Shown piece by piece: positions 47,999 to 57,582 of a stretch of 64,000 nucleotides of DNA. How positions within the stretch are numbered: position 1 is the stretch's first letter; each line of letters opens with the position of its first letter. The DNA is from Paraburkholderia fungorum. Lineage in GTDB: Bacteria; Pseudomonadota; Gammaproteobacteria; Burkholderiales; Burkholderiaceae. Both the position numbers and the translations under genes were made by a program. The notes beneath the pieces are model-generated. The model was given only the letters and a program-made list of their open reading frames with translations. It was not told the origin of the DNA and ran no database searches. The stretch covers positions 3,224,001 to 3,288,000 of the forward strand of contig NZ_FNKP01000001.1 in NCBI RefSeq assembly GCF_900099835.1. Reading direction: 5' to 3'.

Positions 47999-49024
47999 AT
48001 GCGTCGCGCGTTGGTTATCGCACCGAACTGGATCGGTGACGCATTGATGGCGCAGCCGCTGTTTGCGCGCCTCGTGAAATTGCATCCCCGCATCGTCATC
48101 GACGCGGTCGCGCCCTCGTGGGTCGCGCCCGTGCTCGAACGCATGCCGGAAATCCGCGACGTCTACGCCACCGACCTCGCGCACGGCAAACTGCAAATGC
48201 TGCGCCGCTGGCAACTGGCGAGCGATTTGCGCGACGTCGGCTACGACGCGGCTTACGTGCTGCCGAACTCGCTCAAATCCGCGCTGATTCCGTGGATGGC
48301 GGGCATTCCGCTGCGCATCGGCTACACCGGCGAAAGCCGCTACGGCCTGTTGAACGTGCGTCACGCGAATCCGCGCAAGGACGAGCGCCCGCCGATGGTC
48401 GGCCAGTACGCCGCCCTCGCCTACGCGCCCGGCGCGAAGATTCCCGACGACCTGCCGATGCCGCGACTCGACGCGGACCTGAACGAAGCGTCGCGCGTGT
48501 CGGCGCGCTTCAATCTCGACACGCGCGTGCCGCTGCTGGTGTTCTGCCCCGGCGCCGAATATGGTCCGGCCAAGCGCTGGCCGCCTGAGCATTTCGCGGC
48601 GCTCGCGCAGATGGTCGGCCAGTCGTTCCCATACACGCAGATCGTCGCGCTCGGCTCGCCGAAAGACGCGCCGCTCGCGCAGGCCATCGCCGAGAAAGCG
48701 CCCAACGTGCGCAACCTGTGCGGGCAAACCGCGTTGGGCGAAGCTTGCGCGCTGATCTCGCGAGCCAACGCCGTGGTCACGAACGACTCCGGCCTGATGC
48801 ACGTGGCAGCCGCGCTGCGCCGCCCGCTGGTGGCCGTGTACGGATCGACCGATCCGCGCCACACCCCGCCCCTGTCGGAGCTTGCGAAGGTACAATGGCT
48901 TCATCTCGAATGCAGCCCCTGTTTTGAGCGCGAGTGTCCGCTCGGTCATCTGAACTGCCTCAAGCAACTGAGCGCCGAACAGGTATTCGGCGATTTGCGC
49001 GGCATGCTGCTCGCGCAACGCTGA
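47999..49024 (+). CDS. waaF: Lipopolysaccharide heptosyltransferase II
   Basis: The start at 47999 gives MRRALVIAPNWIGDALMAQP, the standard GT9 N-terminus, and 341 residues. The enzyme adds the second heptose to the LPS inner core from ADP-heptose at the cytoplasmic face. Other family motifs are FCPGAEYGPAKRWPPEHFAALA and TNDSGLMHVAAALRRPLVAVYGSTDPRHTPP, which bind the nucleotide sugar. No other core-synthesis genes are adjacent in this window. Confidence 0.92.
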   Translation: MRRALVIAPNWIGDALMAQPLFARLVKLHPRIVIDAVAPSWVAPVLERMPEIRDVYATDLAHGKLQMLRRWQLASDLRDVGYDAAYVLPNSLKSALIPWMAGIPLRIGYTGESRYGLLNVRHANPRKDERPPMVGQYAALAYAPGAKIPDDLPMPRLDADLNEASRVSARFNLDTRVPLLVFCPGAEYGPAKRWPPEHFAALAQMVGQSFPYTQIVALGSPKDAPLAQAIAEKAPNVRNLCGQTALGEACALISRANAVVTNDSGLMHVAAALRRPLVAVYGSTDPRHTPPLSELAKVQWLHLECSPCFERECPLGHLNCLKQLSAEQVFGDLRGMLLAQR

Positions 49025-49080
49025 GCCGATCAACCACACTCGCTGCTTGCAGTACCGCACGCCCCTTAAGCGCGTCGCGT

Positions 49081-49145
49081 CATGTTCGTGCCTCACGGCG
49101 CGAACATGCTGGCGCCGGGGGGCGACAAGTCCGGTGCGCCGGACT
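49081..49145 (+). other. Two tandem stem-loops before the NTF2-like gene
   Basis: The first hairpin (49081-49108) has CATGTTCG/CGAACATG arms and a 12-base loop. The second (49128-49145) has AGTCCGG/CCGGACT arms and a TGCG loop. Neither is followed by a T tract. They lie 56 to 120 bases upstream of the next start codon and may shape its leader RNA. Confidence 0.45.
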
Positions 49146-49200
49146 GTCCCGCTGACCGCTGCCCCGCAACCGCGCGCCGCGCACAAGAGACTGACGAGCC

Positions 49201-49647
49201 ATGCCACGTTTTGCCCATATCTTCGAAGCCGCCGCCGATACCCTGAACGCCTACTATCAGGCCATCGCCGAGGTCAATATCGACAGCTTGATGGGCCTGT
49301 GGATCGACGAGGAGTTCGTTAGCTGCATTTGCGCCGACGGCTCCCACCTGCACGGCCTGGAAAGCATTCGCGCCGGCTTGCAGATCCAGCTCGAAACCGC
49401 GCCCGTTTCGATCGAACCGCTCGATATTCGCGTGTACGACAGCCTCGGCACCGTCGTCTATGCGATTGCCGAAGCGCATCGTCCGGCCGACCCGAAAGCC
49501 ACGCCCAACATGGTGTTTACGACCTACGTGATGGTCCACGAACGCGGCGAGTGGCGCATCGCGCACATTCACGCGAGCCCGATGCCGAACGAAGCCGCCA
49601 GCCAGTTCGCCACCAAGATGCGGCATGGCCAGGGTTCGCTGCACTGA
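49201..49647 (+). CDS. NTF2-like/SnoaL-type protein
   Basis: A 148-residue protein whose pattern fits the cone-shaped NTF2-like fold: an N-terminal helix ADTLNAYYQAIAEVNIDSLMGLW, then FVSCICADGSHLHGLESIRAGL and the late strands VYAIAEAHRP and GEWRIAHIHASPMPN. Such proteins are enzymes or small-ligand binders; no catalytic residues are decisive here. It lies 176 bases after waaF and 51 bases before the YheT-type hydrolase gene. Confidence 0.8.
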   Translation: MPRFAHIFEAAADTLNAYYQAIAEVNIDSLMGLWIDEEFVSCICADGSHLHGLESIRAGLQIQLETAPVSIEPLDIRVYDSLGTVVYAIAEAHRPADPKATPNMVFTTYVMVHERGEWRIAHIHASPMPNEAASQFATKMRHGQGSLH

Positions 49648-49698
49648 CTCGGGGCCGCGTTTCCGGCTCGCGTTTTCATTTTTCGCTCTAACGCCGGC

Positions 49699-50772
49699 AT
49701 GAGTTCGACGCCCAATAAACCTCTCTCCTCCGGCACGGCCCGCGCCGTCGCCGAGGCTGCCGTCGAGGCAACCGTCGATCTGCTATACCGCGCGCCGCTC
49801 TGGCTGCCGAACCGGCATGTGCAGACCATCGTTCCGTCGCTGTTCGCGCGCCGGCCATCGGTGTCGTTCCGGCGTGAACGCTGGGACACGCCCGACGGCG
49901 ACTTCATCGATCTCGACTGGGTCGTGCATGACAGCCTGGCTGTGTCCGCGCCGCCGGTTCCCGCGCCCGACGCTCCCCTCTTCGTGCTGTTTCACGGTCT
50001 CGAAGGCAGTTCGGCGTCGCATTATGCTGCGTCGTTGATGTCGGCCGCGCAGCAGTACGGCTGGCACGGCGTCGTCCCGCACTTTCGCAGTTGCAGCGGT
50101 TCGCTAAACCGCCTGCCGCGCTTCTACCATCTCGCCGACAGCGCCGAAGTCGATTGGGTGCTGCGACGCCTGCGCGCCATGCATCGCGGGCCGATCGTCG
50201 CGGCAGGCGTGTCGCTCGGCGGCAACGTGCTGCTGCGCTGGCTTGGCGAGCAGCGCGACGGGGCCGCGTCGGTGGTCTCGGCGGCTGCCGCGATTTCGGC
50301 GCCGATCGACGTGCATGCCGGTGGCCGCGCGTTGTCGCAGGGCTTTGGCCTCGTCTACACGCGCAGTTTCCTGAAAACGCTCAAACGCAAAGCCGAGCAG
50401 AAGCTGGCCCAGTTTCCGGGTCTGTTCGACCGTGACGCGATGCTGGCGAGCCGCACGATGTACGAGTTCGACAACGTGGTGACCGCGCCGCTGCACGGTT
50501 TTCGCGATACCGACGATTACTGGAGCACCGCGACCACGCGCCCGCTGCTGCCGCACATCGAAGTGCCGACGCTCGTGCTGAACGCGCGCAACGATCCGTT
50601 CCTGCCGGCCGAGGCGTTGCCGTCGCCGCGGGAGGTGTCGGCGGCGGTGGAACTCGATCAACCCGAGCACGGCGGCCACGCCGGCTTTATGACCGGGCCG
50701 TTCCCGGGCCGTATCGACTGGCTGTCGCGGCGCGTGTTCGGTTATCTGGAGCGGCACATCGATCATGGATGA
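49699..50772 (+). CDS. YheT-family alpha/beta hydrolase
   Basis: A 357-residue serine hydrolase of the YheT/ABHD1-3 family. Visible features are LFVLFHGLEGSSASHYA (oxyanion HG), the family-specific HFRSCSGSLNRLPRFYH, the nucleophile in GVSLGGN, LVLNARNDPFLPAEALP carrying the Asp, and EHGGHAGFM carrying the His. Physiological substrate is unknown; some relatives act on lipid esters. Its stop overlaps the next start by eight bases, so the downstream protein is co-translated. Confidence 0.9.
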   Translation: MSSTPNKPLSSGTARAVAEAAVEATVDLLYRAPLWLPNRHVQTIVPSLFARRPSVSFRRERWDTPDGDFIDLDWVVHDSLAVSAPPVPAPDAPLFVLFHGLEGSSASHYAASLMSAAQQYGWHGVVPHFRSCSGSLNRLPRFYHLADSAEVDWVLRRLRAMHRGPIVAAGVSLGGNVLLRWLGEQRDGAASVVSAAAAISAPIDVHAGGRALSQGFGLVYTRSFLKTLKRKAEQKLAQFPGLFDRDAMLASRTMYEFDNVVTAPLHGFRDTDDYWSTATTRPLLPHIEVPTLVLNARNDPFLPAEALPSPREVSAAVELDQPEHGGHAGFMTGPFPGRIDWLSRRVFGYLERHIDHG

Positions 50773-51337
50773 CATCGTCAGGCAGGCATTGGCCAAGTGG
50801 CCGAACGTTCCCAGTTGCACCGGCTGGCTGATGCTGGACCGGCGCGGCAACTGGCGCATGCGCGACGAAGCGGCTCAGGCGAGCGGCTCGCCGGGCACGC
50901 CGATCCGGCACGACGCATTGCTCGGCTTCATCAACCGGAATTACGATGCCGACGAGCATGGGCAGTGGTATTTCCAGAATGGGCCGCAGCGGGTGTATGT
51001 CGAGTTGGGGTACACGCCGTGGGTGGTGCGACTGTCGGCGGATGCCGATGGCGCGCTCACGTTGCGGGACCAGGCGGGCGGCGCGTTCGAACCGGCCGCC
51101 GTGTTCGTCGATGAAGAAGGCGGGATTCTGTTTGGCGACGTTCAGGCGCCAGCCAGAATCGCCGTGTTGCACGATCACGATCTGGACATCTTCTCCGAAC
51201 ACGCCACGCTCGCCGACGATTCGTTGGGCGGCGAATTCCACTGGAACGGGCAAACCAGCCTGCCGCTGCATTCCGTGCGACGAGCGGATGTCGCCGAACG
51301 GTTCGGGTTCGTGGCGAGTCCGGCAGCGCGGGTTTGA
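50765..51337 (+). CDS. Conserved hypothetical protein coupled to YheT
   Basis: A 190-residue soluble protein without a signal peptide or membrane helix. It begins MDDIVRQALAKWPNVPSCTG and contains IRHDALLGFINRNYDADEHGQWYFQNGPQRVYVELGYTP, an aromatic-rich central block, and a C-terminal part with HDHDLDIFSEH. I recognise it as a conserved proteobacterial domain of unknown function, but I cannot name the family with certainty. Its ATG lies inside the end of the YheT gene, indicating translational coupling and probably a related role. Confidence 0.7.
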   Translation: MDDIVRQALAKWPNVPSCTGWLMLDRRGNWRMRDEAAQASGSPGTPIRHDALLGFINRNYDADEHGQWYFQNGPQRVYVELGYTPWVVRLSADADGALTLRDQAGGAFEPAAVFVDEEGGILFGDVQAPARIAVLHDHDLDIFSEHATLADDSLGGEFHWNGQTSLPLHSVRRADVAERFGFVASPAARV

Positions 51338-51406
51338 GAGTTTGTCCGCTTGGGGTGGCACCGGTCGGGCGAACCTGTGCCCGGACCCCGTAGTTAGCAG
51401 AATCCG

Positions 51407-53134
51407 CTAGCTCTTTTCGTCGAGCCGCTCCTCCTTATAACGGCTCTCCATCTCGTGAAGTCTTGCGTCGACGGTCGCGAGGTCGTAGTAGGCGATTGTC
51501 TTCAGGTCACGTGCGTCCTTCAGTTGCCGGATCGCCGACGGCCACGCTCCCTCAAGCGCAAACTTTTCCGCCATCGCCCGATGCTGCGTCAACGCATCGC
51601 CGCTGCCCGCGCTGGCCTGCGCCAGATAGAGCCACCACGCCGGCTGGTCGGGGTGCGCGCGCGTTTCCTTTTGCGCGAGCACCTGCGCATCGGCATAGCG
51701 CTTCAAGGTCAGCAACGTGCGGATATGCATGTCGATCGCCGCATTCGACTGCGGCCAGCGCTGCTGCGCGAATTCGGCGAGACGGGCGGCTTCGTCCGCG
51801 TGGCCCGCACGACGCGCGATGTCGGCGGCCAGCACGTCAAGGCTCGGCGAACTGCGCGCGGGCTCGCCCTCGCTCCGCTCGCCGCCGGCGAAAGTCGCAC
51901 GCGATGTCGCGAGCGACGCCGCCGCGTCGTCATAACGTTCGAGCAGCATCTGACCGAACGCGATCCCATACCAGTTGGCCGCGATGTTGAGCGCCGTGCG
52001 GTCGTCGATTTCGGTGCGCATCCGCGAAATCTCGTCGGCGTATTCGCTGCGCGAGCGATCCTGCAGCAGTCGCGCACGCGCGCGCACAAAACCGTATTCC
52101 GGCGACTGATGCGGCTGCCGGTACGCCGCCCGTCGCGCGCGGTCTTCCATGTCGGCGATCCGTTCGCCAGTCAGCGGATGGGTGCGCGCGTAGGCCGGCA
52201 CGCCCATGTCGCTCATCGCCGCCCGATCGAGGCGGCCGAAGAAGGCGCTCATCGCGTAGGGATCGTAGCCCGCGCCTGCAAGCAGCAGAAAGCCGACGCG
52301 GTCGGCCTCCTGCTCGGCGGAACGCGAGAAACGCAACTGGTTGTCGACCGCGTACGCCTCGCTGCCGAGCGCGATCGCGCTGCCGAGGTCACCGCTGTGC
52401 GCGAGCACGCCCGCCAGCACCGCGAACAGCATGCCGGCGAGCGCGGCGTAGGTGCTGTGCTCGCCGGCGGTGATCATCCGCGAGATGTGACGTTGCAGTA
52501 CGTGTCCCATTTCGTGACCGAGGACCGACGCCAGTTCCGACTCGGTTTGCGTCGTCACGATCAGGCCCGTGTTCACGCCGATAAAGCCACCGGGTAGCGA
52601 GAAGGCGTTGATCTGCGTGTCGCGCACCGCGAACAGATCAAAGTCCGGCCGATAGCCGCCGATATAAAGCGCGCTCGCCGCCGCAGCCAGTTTCGCGGCG
52701 ACGGAGTTCAGGTAGTCGCGCACCAGCCAGTCGTCGAGGTAGTCGGGGTCGCGGCGCACGTCGCGCATGACGCGTTCGCCGAGCTTGCGCTCGGCTTGCG
52801 GCGTGAGCGTGCCGGCGCCGCCGCTGCCGAGGTCGGGCAACTGTTGCGTGGCGACCGGGTTGCGCCAGTTCGTGACGCCGGAATTGCCGGAGAAGCGGCT
52901 CTGCGCGCCGCCGTAGACGCCGAATACGCCCTGCGCGATGGCGGGCGGCACGATGGGATCGACGTGGGGATCGGCATAGGACCCGGTTGGGCCGCTCACC
53001 AGCGGGGAGTCGGCGGATTGCGCGGCGGGCGTGTTGAGCGCGATGCTCGAAGCGGAATACGATTGGGCGAACGCGCCCGGCGGGGTCGCGAGCGCGAGTG
53101 ACAATAACGCAGTAAGAAACCGTTTCGGACGCAT
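51407..53134 (-). CDS. M48-family periplasmic metalloprotease with TPR region (BepA/YfgC-like)
   Basis: A 575-residue exported protein with a Sec signal peptide cleaved near AFA (residue 23). The zinc site is HEMGH (His 207, Glu 208, His 211), with the third ligand in SAEQEADRVGF near 283. The C-terminal about 200 residues are helical and repeat-like, consistent with TPRs. BepA-type proteins help assemble or degrade outer-membrane proteins such as LptD. There is an extra about 90-residue Ser/Ala/Gly-rich N-terminal region before the protease domain. It is transcribed away from moaC. Confidence 0.88.
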   Translation of the reverse strand: MRPKRFLTALLSLALATPPGAFAQSYSASSIALNTPAAQSADSPLVSGPTGSYADPHVDPIVPPAIAQGVFGVYGGAQSRFSGNSGVTNWRNPVATQQLPDLGSGGAGTLTPQAERKLGERVMRDVRRDPDYLDDWLVRDYLNSVAAKLAAAASALYIGGYRPDFDLFAVRDTQINAFSLPGGFIGVNTGLIVTTQTESELASVLGHEMGHVLQRHISRMITAGEHSTYAALAGMLFAVLAGVLAHSGDLGSAIALGSEAYAVDNQLRFSRSAEQEADRVGFLLLAGAGYDPYAMSAFFGRLDRAAMSDMGVPAYARTHPLTGERIADMEDRARRAAYRQPHQSPEYGFVRARARLLQDRSRSEYADEISRMRTEIDDRTALNIAANWYGIAFGQMLLERYDDAAASLATSRATFAGGERSEGEPARSSPSLDVLAADIARRAGHADEAARLAEFAQQRWPQSNAAIDMHIRTLLTLKRYADAQVLAQKETRAHPDQPAWWLYLAQASAGSGDALTQHRAMAEKFALEGAWPSAIRQLKDARDLKTIAYYDLATVDARLHEMESRYKEERLDEKS

Positions 53135-53481
<347 letters not shown>

Positions 53482-53958
53482 ATGCCTGAACTCACTCATT
53501 TCGACGCTGCCGGCCAGGCGCATATGGTGGATGTCGGCGGTAAAGAGGAAACGCGGCGCATCGCGATTGCGCGCGGCTCGATCCGCATGCTGCCCGAAAC
53601 GTTCGCGCTGATCCGCGACGGCAATGCCAAAAAAGGCGACGTGATCGGCATCGCGCGAATCGCGGCGATCCAGGGATCGAAGCGCACCGCCGATTTGATC
53701 CCGCTATGTCATCCGCTCGCGCTGACGCGCGTCAAGGTCGATTTCGAACTCGACGAAACGTTGCCCGGCGTGCACTGCACGGTTCAGGTCGAAACGCTTG
53801 GCCGGACCGGCGTGGAGATGGAGGCGCTAACCGCCGTGCAAGTCGGCCTGCTGACGGTGTACGACATGTGCAAGGCAGTCGATCGCGGGATGACGATCAC
53901 CGATGTGAAAGTGCTGGAGAAGCACGGTGGGAAATCGGGGGATTGGGTCGCGGGTTGA
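53482..53958 (+). CDS. moaC: Cyclic pyranopterin monophosphate synthase
   Basis: The start at 53482 is supported by GGAG upstream and gives 158 residues. With MoaA it converts GTP-derived material to cyclic pyranopterin monophosphate, the first stage of molybdenum cofactor synthesis. Seen are [45 protein letters not shown] and [23 protein letters not shown], the last containing active-site residues. No other moa genes are adjacent. It converges with pglL. Confidence 0.95.
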   Translation: MPELTHFDAAGQAHMVDVGGKEETRRIAIARGSIRMLPETFALIRDGNAKKGDVIGIARIAAIQGSKRTADLIPLCHPLALTRVKVDFELDETLPGVHCTVQVETLGRTGVEMEALTAVQVGLLTVYDMCKAVDRGMTITDVKVLEKHGGKSGDWVAG

Positions 53959-54031
53959 TGACCGCTTAAGTCATCGCCCCGCTCGCCTGTTACCGCCTGC
54001 TCTTTATATTTGCGGTGCAGATAGCGACAAC

Positions 54032-55816
54032 TCAATCGTCGTCGCTGTCGTCGTCCTGATTCACGTTGGACGGCGGCGTGCCAAAGCGCTTGACCAGTTC
54101 GTCCTTGAAACCTGCCAGCGATTTCTGTTCGTCCACGAGCTCGTACAGAAAGCCCAACTGCGACGGCCAGTCCTTCAACTCTTCAGAAAAAATCTTCAGA
54201 CGGTCGACCGTGTCGAGCGCGCCCGCCGTATCGCCGCCCAGCGCCTGCAGCACCGCATAACGTCGCAGCACGGTTTCGCCCGGCAGCAGCGCAATCGCCT
54301 GCTTGTGCATGTCGAGTTTGTGTTGCAGGTTCATGCCGTTCATCGGCTGAAGCGTCGCCATACCGTATTCGCCCCACGCGCGGAACAGGAACGACGGATC
54401 CGCCGCATATTGCTCGGCGGGACGCGAACCGTAATACAGCACCTCGGCACGCGCGTAATCGCGATACACCGGATACAGCGCCGCCAGCCCGCCAAACACC
54501 ACCACCGCAAACGCGCCGAACGAAAGCCGCGCGGGCACGAACCGCAACGGCCGCGTCTCGAGCACGCCGAACACGAACATCGCGGGCAACAGAAAGAACA
54601 TGTACTGCTGCGGATATTCGACCAGCGCATGCATGGTCAGCACGCCGATCAGCGCGATGCCGAATACACGCGCCGCGCTTTGTGGAGCGCGCACCACGCG
54701 CACGAGCCACGCCACCAGCCCCAACAGAACGATCGCCACGCCGATCAGGCCAGTTTTCGCGAGCAGGTCGATGAAAATATCGTGCGAGTTATTGGCGATC
54801 TCGACACCACCGAGCTTCTTCACGTACTCGAACTGATAGCTCGGAAATTCGCCCCAACCCACGCCCAGCAACGGATGCGTCTTGAACATCGTCCAGCCGT
54901 ACTTCCACAGCGCGAGACGCGGCGCGATCTGACTCGCGTCCTTCATGCGCTCTGCGGCCGACTGCCCGAGTTCGAGGTGATAGCGCACGTTAGCCCAGCG
55001 GATCACCGCGTTGACCACGAAGAACAGCACTGCAAGCGCGATCGGAATGATCCACTCGCGGTTGCTGCGGCGAAGCAGCGGCTCGTTGCGGGTCTGCGCG
55101 AATGCCATCCAGAAACCCGCCACCACGATCACGCCCATTTGCAGCCACGGTCCGCGCGACACGGTAAGCGCGAGGCCAACGGCGAAAATCGTCGAGACGA
55201 GCAGCCAGATGCTGACGGCGAGGCGGCGTGTCTGCACGAGGAACAGAGCGCCCGCCATCGCAAACGCAATGTAGGTAGCGAGGTGGTTCGCCTGTGCCAT
55301 ATTGCCGAACGGCCGACGCTCGACGGTCACGTTATAGGCCACCACGAGCGGCGACACGCGCGTCTCGAGGTGAAACAACTGGATCACCTGACTGAACACC
55401 GCAAACAGCCCACCGACGATCAACGCCCCGGCCGCCCAGCGCAACGCCGTATCGCCGAGCTTGACGCGCGTAAAGCCGTAACCGGCATGCGTCGCCATGA
55501 AGGCCGCCAGCAGGAAACCGCCGCCGAGCCAGTTCATCGACGGTTGCGACACCGGCAACACAATCGATTGCGTGATCAGCAACAGCCCGAACAGCAACGG
55601 CACCAGCGCAACAACCGGCGACGCGAACGCAACGCGCGGCTTCGCGGTCGCGACCAGCAGCACGACGCCCGCCCCCGTCAGCAGATACAGCGCGAGTGCG
55701 GTGAATTCGGCGTAGAAGGTCGGAATCGGATACGTGTGGTTGACGACTGCATAAGGCAGCACCAACGCGAGAGCCAACAGAATGAGAGACAGGTACCGCG
55801 CGAAAGGGGTGGGCAT
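54032..55816 (-). CDS. pglL: PglL-type protein O-oligosaccharyltransferase (Wzy/O-antigen ligase superfamily)
   Basis: A 594-residue inner-membrane glycosyltransferase with about twelve helices. Two features separate PglL from O-antigen ligases: the FGNMAQANHLATY block (170-182) and the long periplasmic loop with NNSHDIFIDLLAKTG (His 345), known to be essential in the superfamily. The C-terminal 150 residues form a soluble, partly acidic region ending in DDDSDDD. PglL transfers lipid-linked oligosaccharide en bloc to serines of periplasmic proteins, pilins among them. The next gene upstream is a type IV pilin with a Ser/Ala/Pro-rich loop, a natural substrate. Confidence 0.85.
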   Translation of the reverse strand: MPTPFARYLSLILLALALVLPYAVVNHTYPIPTFYAEFTALALYLLTGAGVVLLVATAKPRVAFASPVVALVPLLFGLLLITQSIVLPVSQPSMNWLGGGFLLAAFMATHAGYGFTRVKLGDTALRWAAGALIVGGLFAVFSQVIQLFHLETRVSPLVVAYNVTVERRPFGNMAQANHLATYIAFAMAGALFLVQTRRLAVSIWLLVSTIFAVGLALTVSRGPWLQMGVIVVAGFWMAFAQTRNEPLLRRSNREWIIPIALAVLFFVVNAVIRWANVRYHLELGQSAAERMKDASQIAPRLALWKYGWTMFKTHPLLGVGWGEFPSYQFEYVKKLGGVEIANNSHDIFIDLLAKTGLIGVAIVLLGLVAWLVRVVRAPQSAARVFGIALIGVLTMHALVEYPQQYMFFLLPAMFVFGVLETRPLRFVPARLSFGAFAVVVFGGLAALYPVYRDYARAEVLYYGSRPAEQYAADPSFLFRAWGEYGMATLQPMNGMNLQHKLDMHKQAIALLPGETVLRRYAVLQALGGDTAGALDTVDRLKIFSEELKDWPSQLGFLYELVDEQKSLAGFKDELVKRFGTPPSNVNQDDDSDDD

Positions 55817-55973
55817 CGATTAACCGGAGGGCGTCAGCAACCGGCGCACTATACAAAAAATTCCTCCTGCTGTGCGCCGGCCGGGCTGAAATAGGCCAAA
55901 AATCAGCGCTTTACGTTCTTCCTACGACGTTCCGCCCTCTCGCATGTCATCCGGCATCATCTGCCGCCTCCGG

Positions 55974-56597
55974 TCACGAACGGCATTCCGGCGGGGCGAG
56001 ATTCGACGCGAGGGTGGGCGCATCGGCGGGAGCGGGTCCTGCACCAGGCGCAGGCAGCGAAGACGCGGTTTTGCCGCCCGCGAAACACTCCCACGTGAGT
56101 GCGCCGCCCTGGGCCGCATCCTTGCTCAAGGCGACCCGTGCGGTGGGCGCGTCCGCGTTGTCAGGCACTGACGGCACGAGCGTCAGCGTGTTCGATCCAA
56201 CAGGGGCCACGCGTGTCGTGAAGGCAATCGTGATCTGGCCGGTGGTGTCGTCGACCTGGATCGACTCGACGTTGCGCGTGGAGGGCGGCGACGCGAAACC
56301 GCCGCTGAACACATTGCCGCTCGCGGCATTCTCAGCCACCGCAATTCGCGCCGCCGACGCCAGCGACAAGCCCTCGCCCACCCGGCTGCGCGCCAGATAG
56401 TCCTGATACGCGGGAATTGCGTACGCGGCGATCACGCCGACAATCGCCAGCACGATCATCAGTTCGATCAAGGTGAAGCCGACGCCGAAGCGGCGAAACG
56501 CGCTCGCCAGTCGCGCGGGCCAGTTTGCTCGCCGGAAGGCGGAGCGCGCGGAAAGCGTGGCGTGGGAATAAGGGGAATACGGCAAGGTGACGATCAT
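55974..56597 (-). CDS. pilA: Type IV pilin (PilA-like) with an unusually long leader
   Basis: The start at 56597 has AGGAG eight bases upstream and gives 207 residues. The prepilin peptidase site is [20 protein letters not shown], with Phe 41 as the mature N-terminus and Glu at mature position 5. The leader is 40 residues with many Arg, far longer than usual for a type IVa pilin; no later Met is available before the site. Cys 171 and Cys 205 bound a C-terminal disulfide loop of 33 residues rich in Pro, Ala, Ser and Gly. It may be the major pilin or a pilin-like substrate of PglL. Confidence 0.85.
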   Translation of the reverse strand: MIVTLPYSPYSHATLSARSAFRRANWPARLASAFRRFGVGFTLIELMIVLAIVGVIAAYAIPAYQDYLARSRVGEGLSLASAARIAVAENAASGNVFSGGFASPPSTRNVESIQVDDTTGQITIAFTTRVAPVGSNTLTLVPSVPDNADAPTARVALSKDAAQGGALTWECFAGGKTASSLPAPGAGPAPADAPTLASNLAPPECRS

Positions 56598-56617
56598 CGG
56601 CTGGCTCCTGAAACGAA

Positions 56618-56651
56618 AAACGCCTGGCCCGCGGTGTGGGGACAGGCGTTT
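56618..56651 (-). terminator. Hairpin with T-rich tail between the TerC gene and pilA
   Basis: Arms AAACGCCTG and CAGGCGTTT with a 16-base loop are followed on the minus strand by TTCGTTTC. It ends nine bases before the pilA ribosome-binding site. It probably terminates the TerC transcript but would also lie in any longer pilA leader. Confidence 0.6.
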
Positions 56652-56721
56652 CAATCGTAGCCAGCGAGGCTCGCAACCGACAGTCAGCCGAATGGCTAAT
56701 GTTGTGAATCTCGCGGCAGTA

Positions 56722-57426
56722 TCAAGCTGCCGCGCGATTCGCGTTCCGTCGCTTGAGCAGATAGCCGACGATCAGCACGAACAACGCACACGCGACGCTC
56801 ATTCCATATTCGGCGACGGGCGTGTCGAGAATCGGCCAGCGGTCGCCAGCCGGATCGTTGATCATCAGACCGCCCGCGATCCAGCCGAGCAACGCCGCGC
56901 CCAACATGATGACGACCGGGAAGCGATCGAGCAGCTTGAGCACCAGCTGACTTCCCCACACGATCAGCGGAATACTCACCACCAGCCCGAAAATCACCAG
57001 CGCCAACCTGTGCTCGTGCTCAGCCGCTTCCGCCGCACCGGCGATTGCGATTACGTTGTCCAGGCTCATCACCGCATCCGCGACGATGATGGTCTTGACC
57101 GCCGAGATCAGCTTGTCGGCCGGCTTGACGTTTTCATGCGCGTCGTGTGCAGGGGCCAGCAGCCGCACGCCGATCCACAACAGCAGCAGACCGCCCGCGA
57201 ACTTCAGCAGCGGCACGTCGAGCAGCACCACCGCAAACGCAATCAGCGCCACGCGCAGCACAATCGCGCCCGCCGTCCCCCACAACACGCCTTTGAAACG
57301 TTGCGACGGCGGCAGGTTGCGGCAGGCCAGCGCGATCACGACGGCGTTATCGCCACCCAGCAGGATGTCAATGACGATAATCTGAAAGACCGCGCCCCAG
57401 TGCAGGGTGGCAAAGAATTCGAGCAT
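56722..57426 (-). CDS. TerC/YjbE-family integral membrane protein
   Basis: The start at 57426 ([20 protein letters not shown]) gives 234 residues and seven hydrophobic helices. The family signature is [18 protein letters not shown], with the acidic metal-binding pair, mirrored by [17 protein letters not shown] in the second half. TerC-like proteins are linked to metal (often manganese) efflux and metalation of exported enzymes. The exact ion is not evident. It sits between the sucCD terminator and pilA, so it is probably monocistronic. Confidence 0.85.
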   Translation of the reverse strand: MLEFFATLHWGAVFQIIVIDILLGGDNAVVIALACRNLPPSQRFKGVLWGTAGAIVLRVALIAFAVVLLDVPLLKFAGGLLLLWIGVRLLAPAHDAHENVKPADKLISAVKTIIVADAVMSLDNVIAIAGAAEAAEHEHRLALVIFGLVVSIPLIVWGSQLVLKLLDRFPVVIMLGAALLGWIAGGLMINDPAGDRWPILDTPVAEYGMSVACALFVLIVGYLLKRRNANRAAA

Positions 57427-57465
57427 GACTGAAAGAATAGGAAGGAATCTGACGCGCGGACGAAA

Positions 57466-57497
57466 AAAAGCGGGGGAGTTTGCACTCCCCCGCTTTT
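57466..57497 (-). terminator. Strong terminator after sucD
   Basis: Fourteen-base arms (AAAAGCGGGGGAGT with ACTCCCCCGCTTTT) and a four-base loop. A T tract follows the GC stem on both strands. It lies about 90 bases after the sucD stop and isolates sucCD from the TerC gene. Confidence 0.9.
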
Positions 57498-57582
57498 CAG
57501 ACCGCACGTTCACGAAAGGACTTCGTAAGCGTATCAAAAAACGCGCCGGTATCGCATGCAGATAACGCGCGCGAATTCAGAT

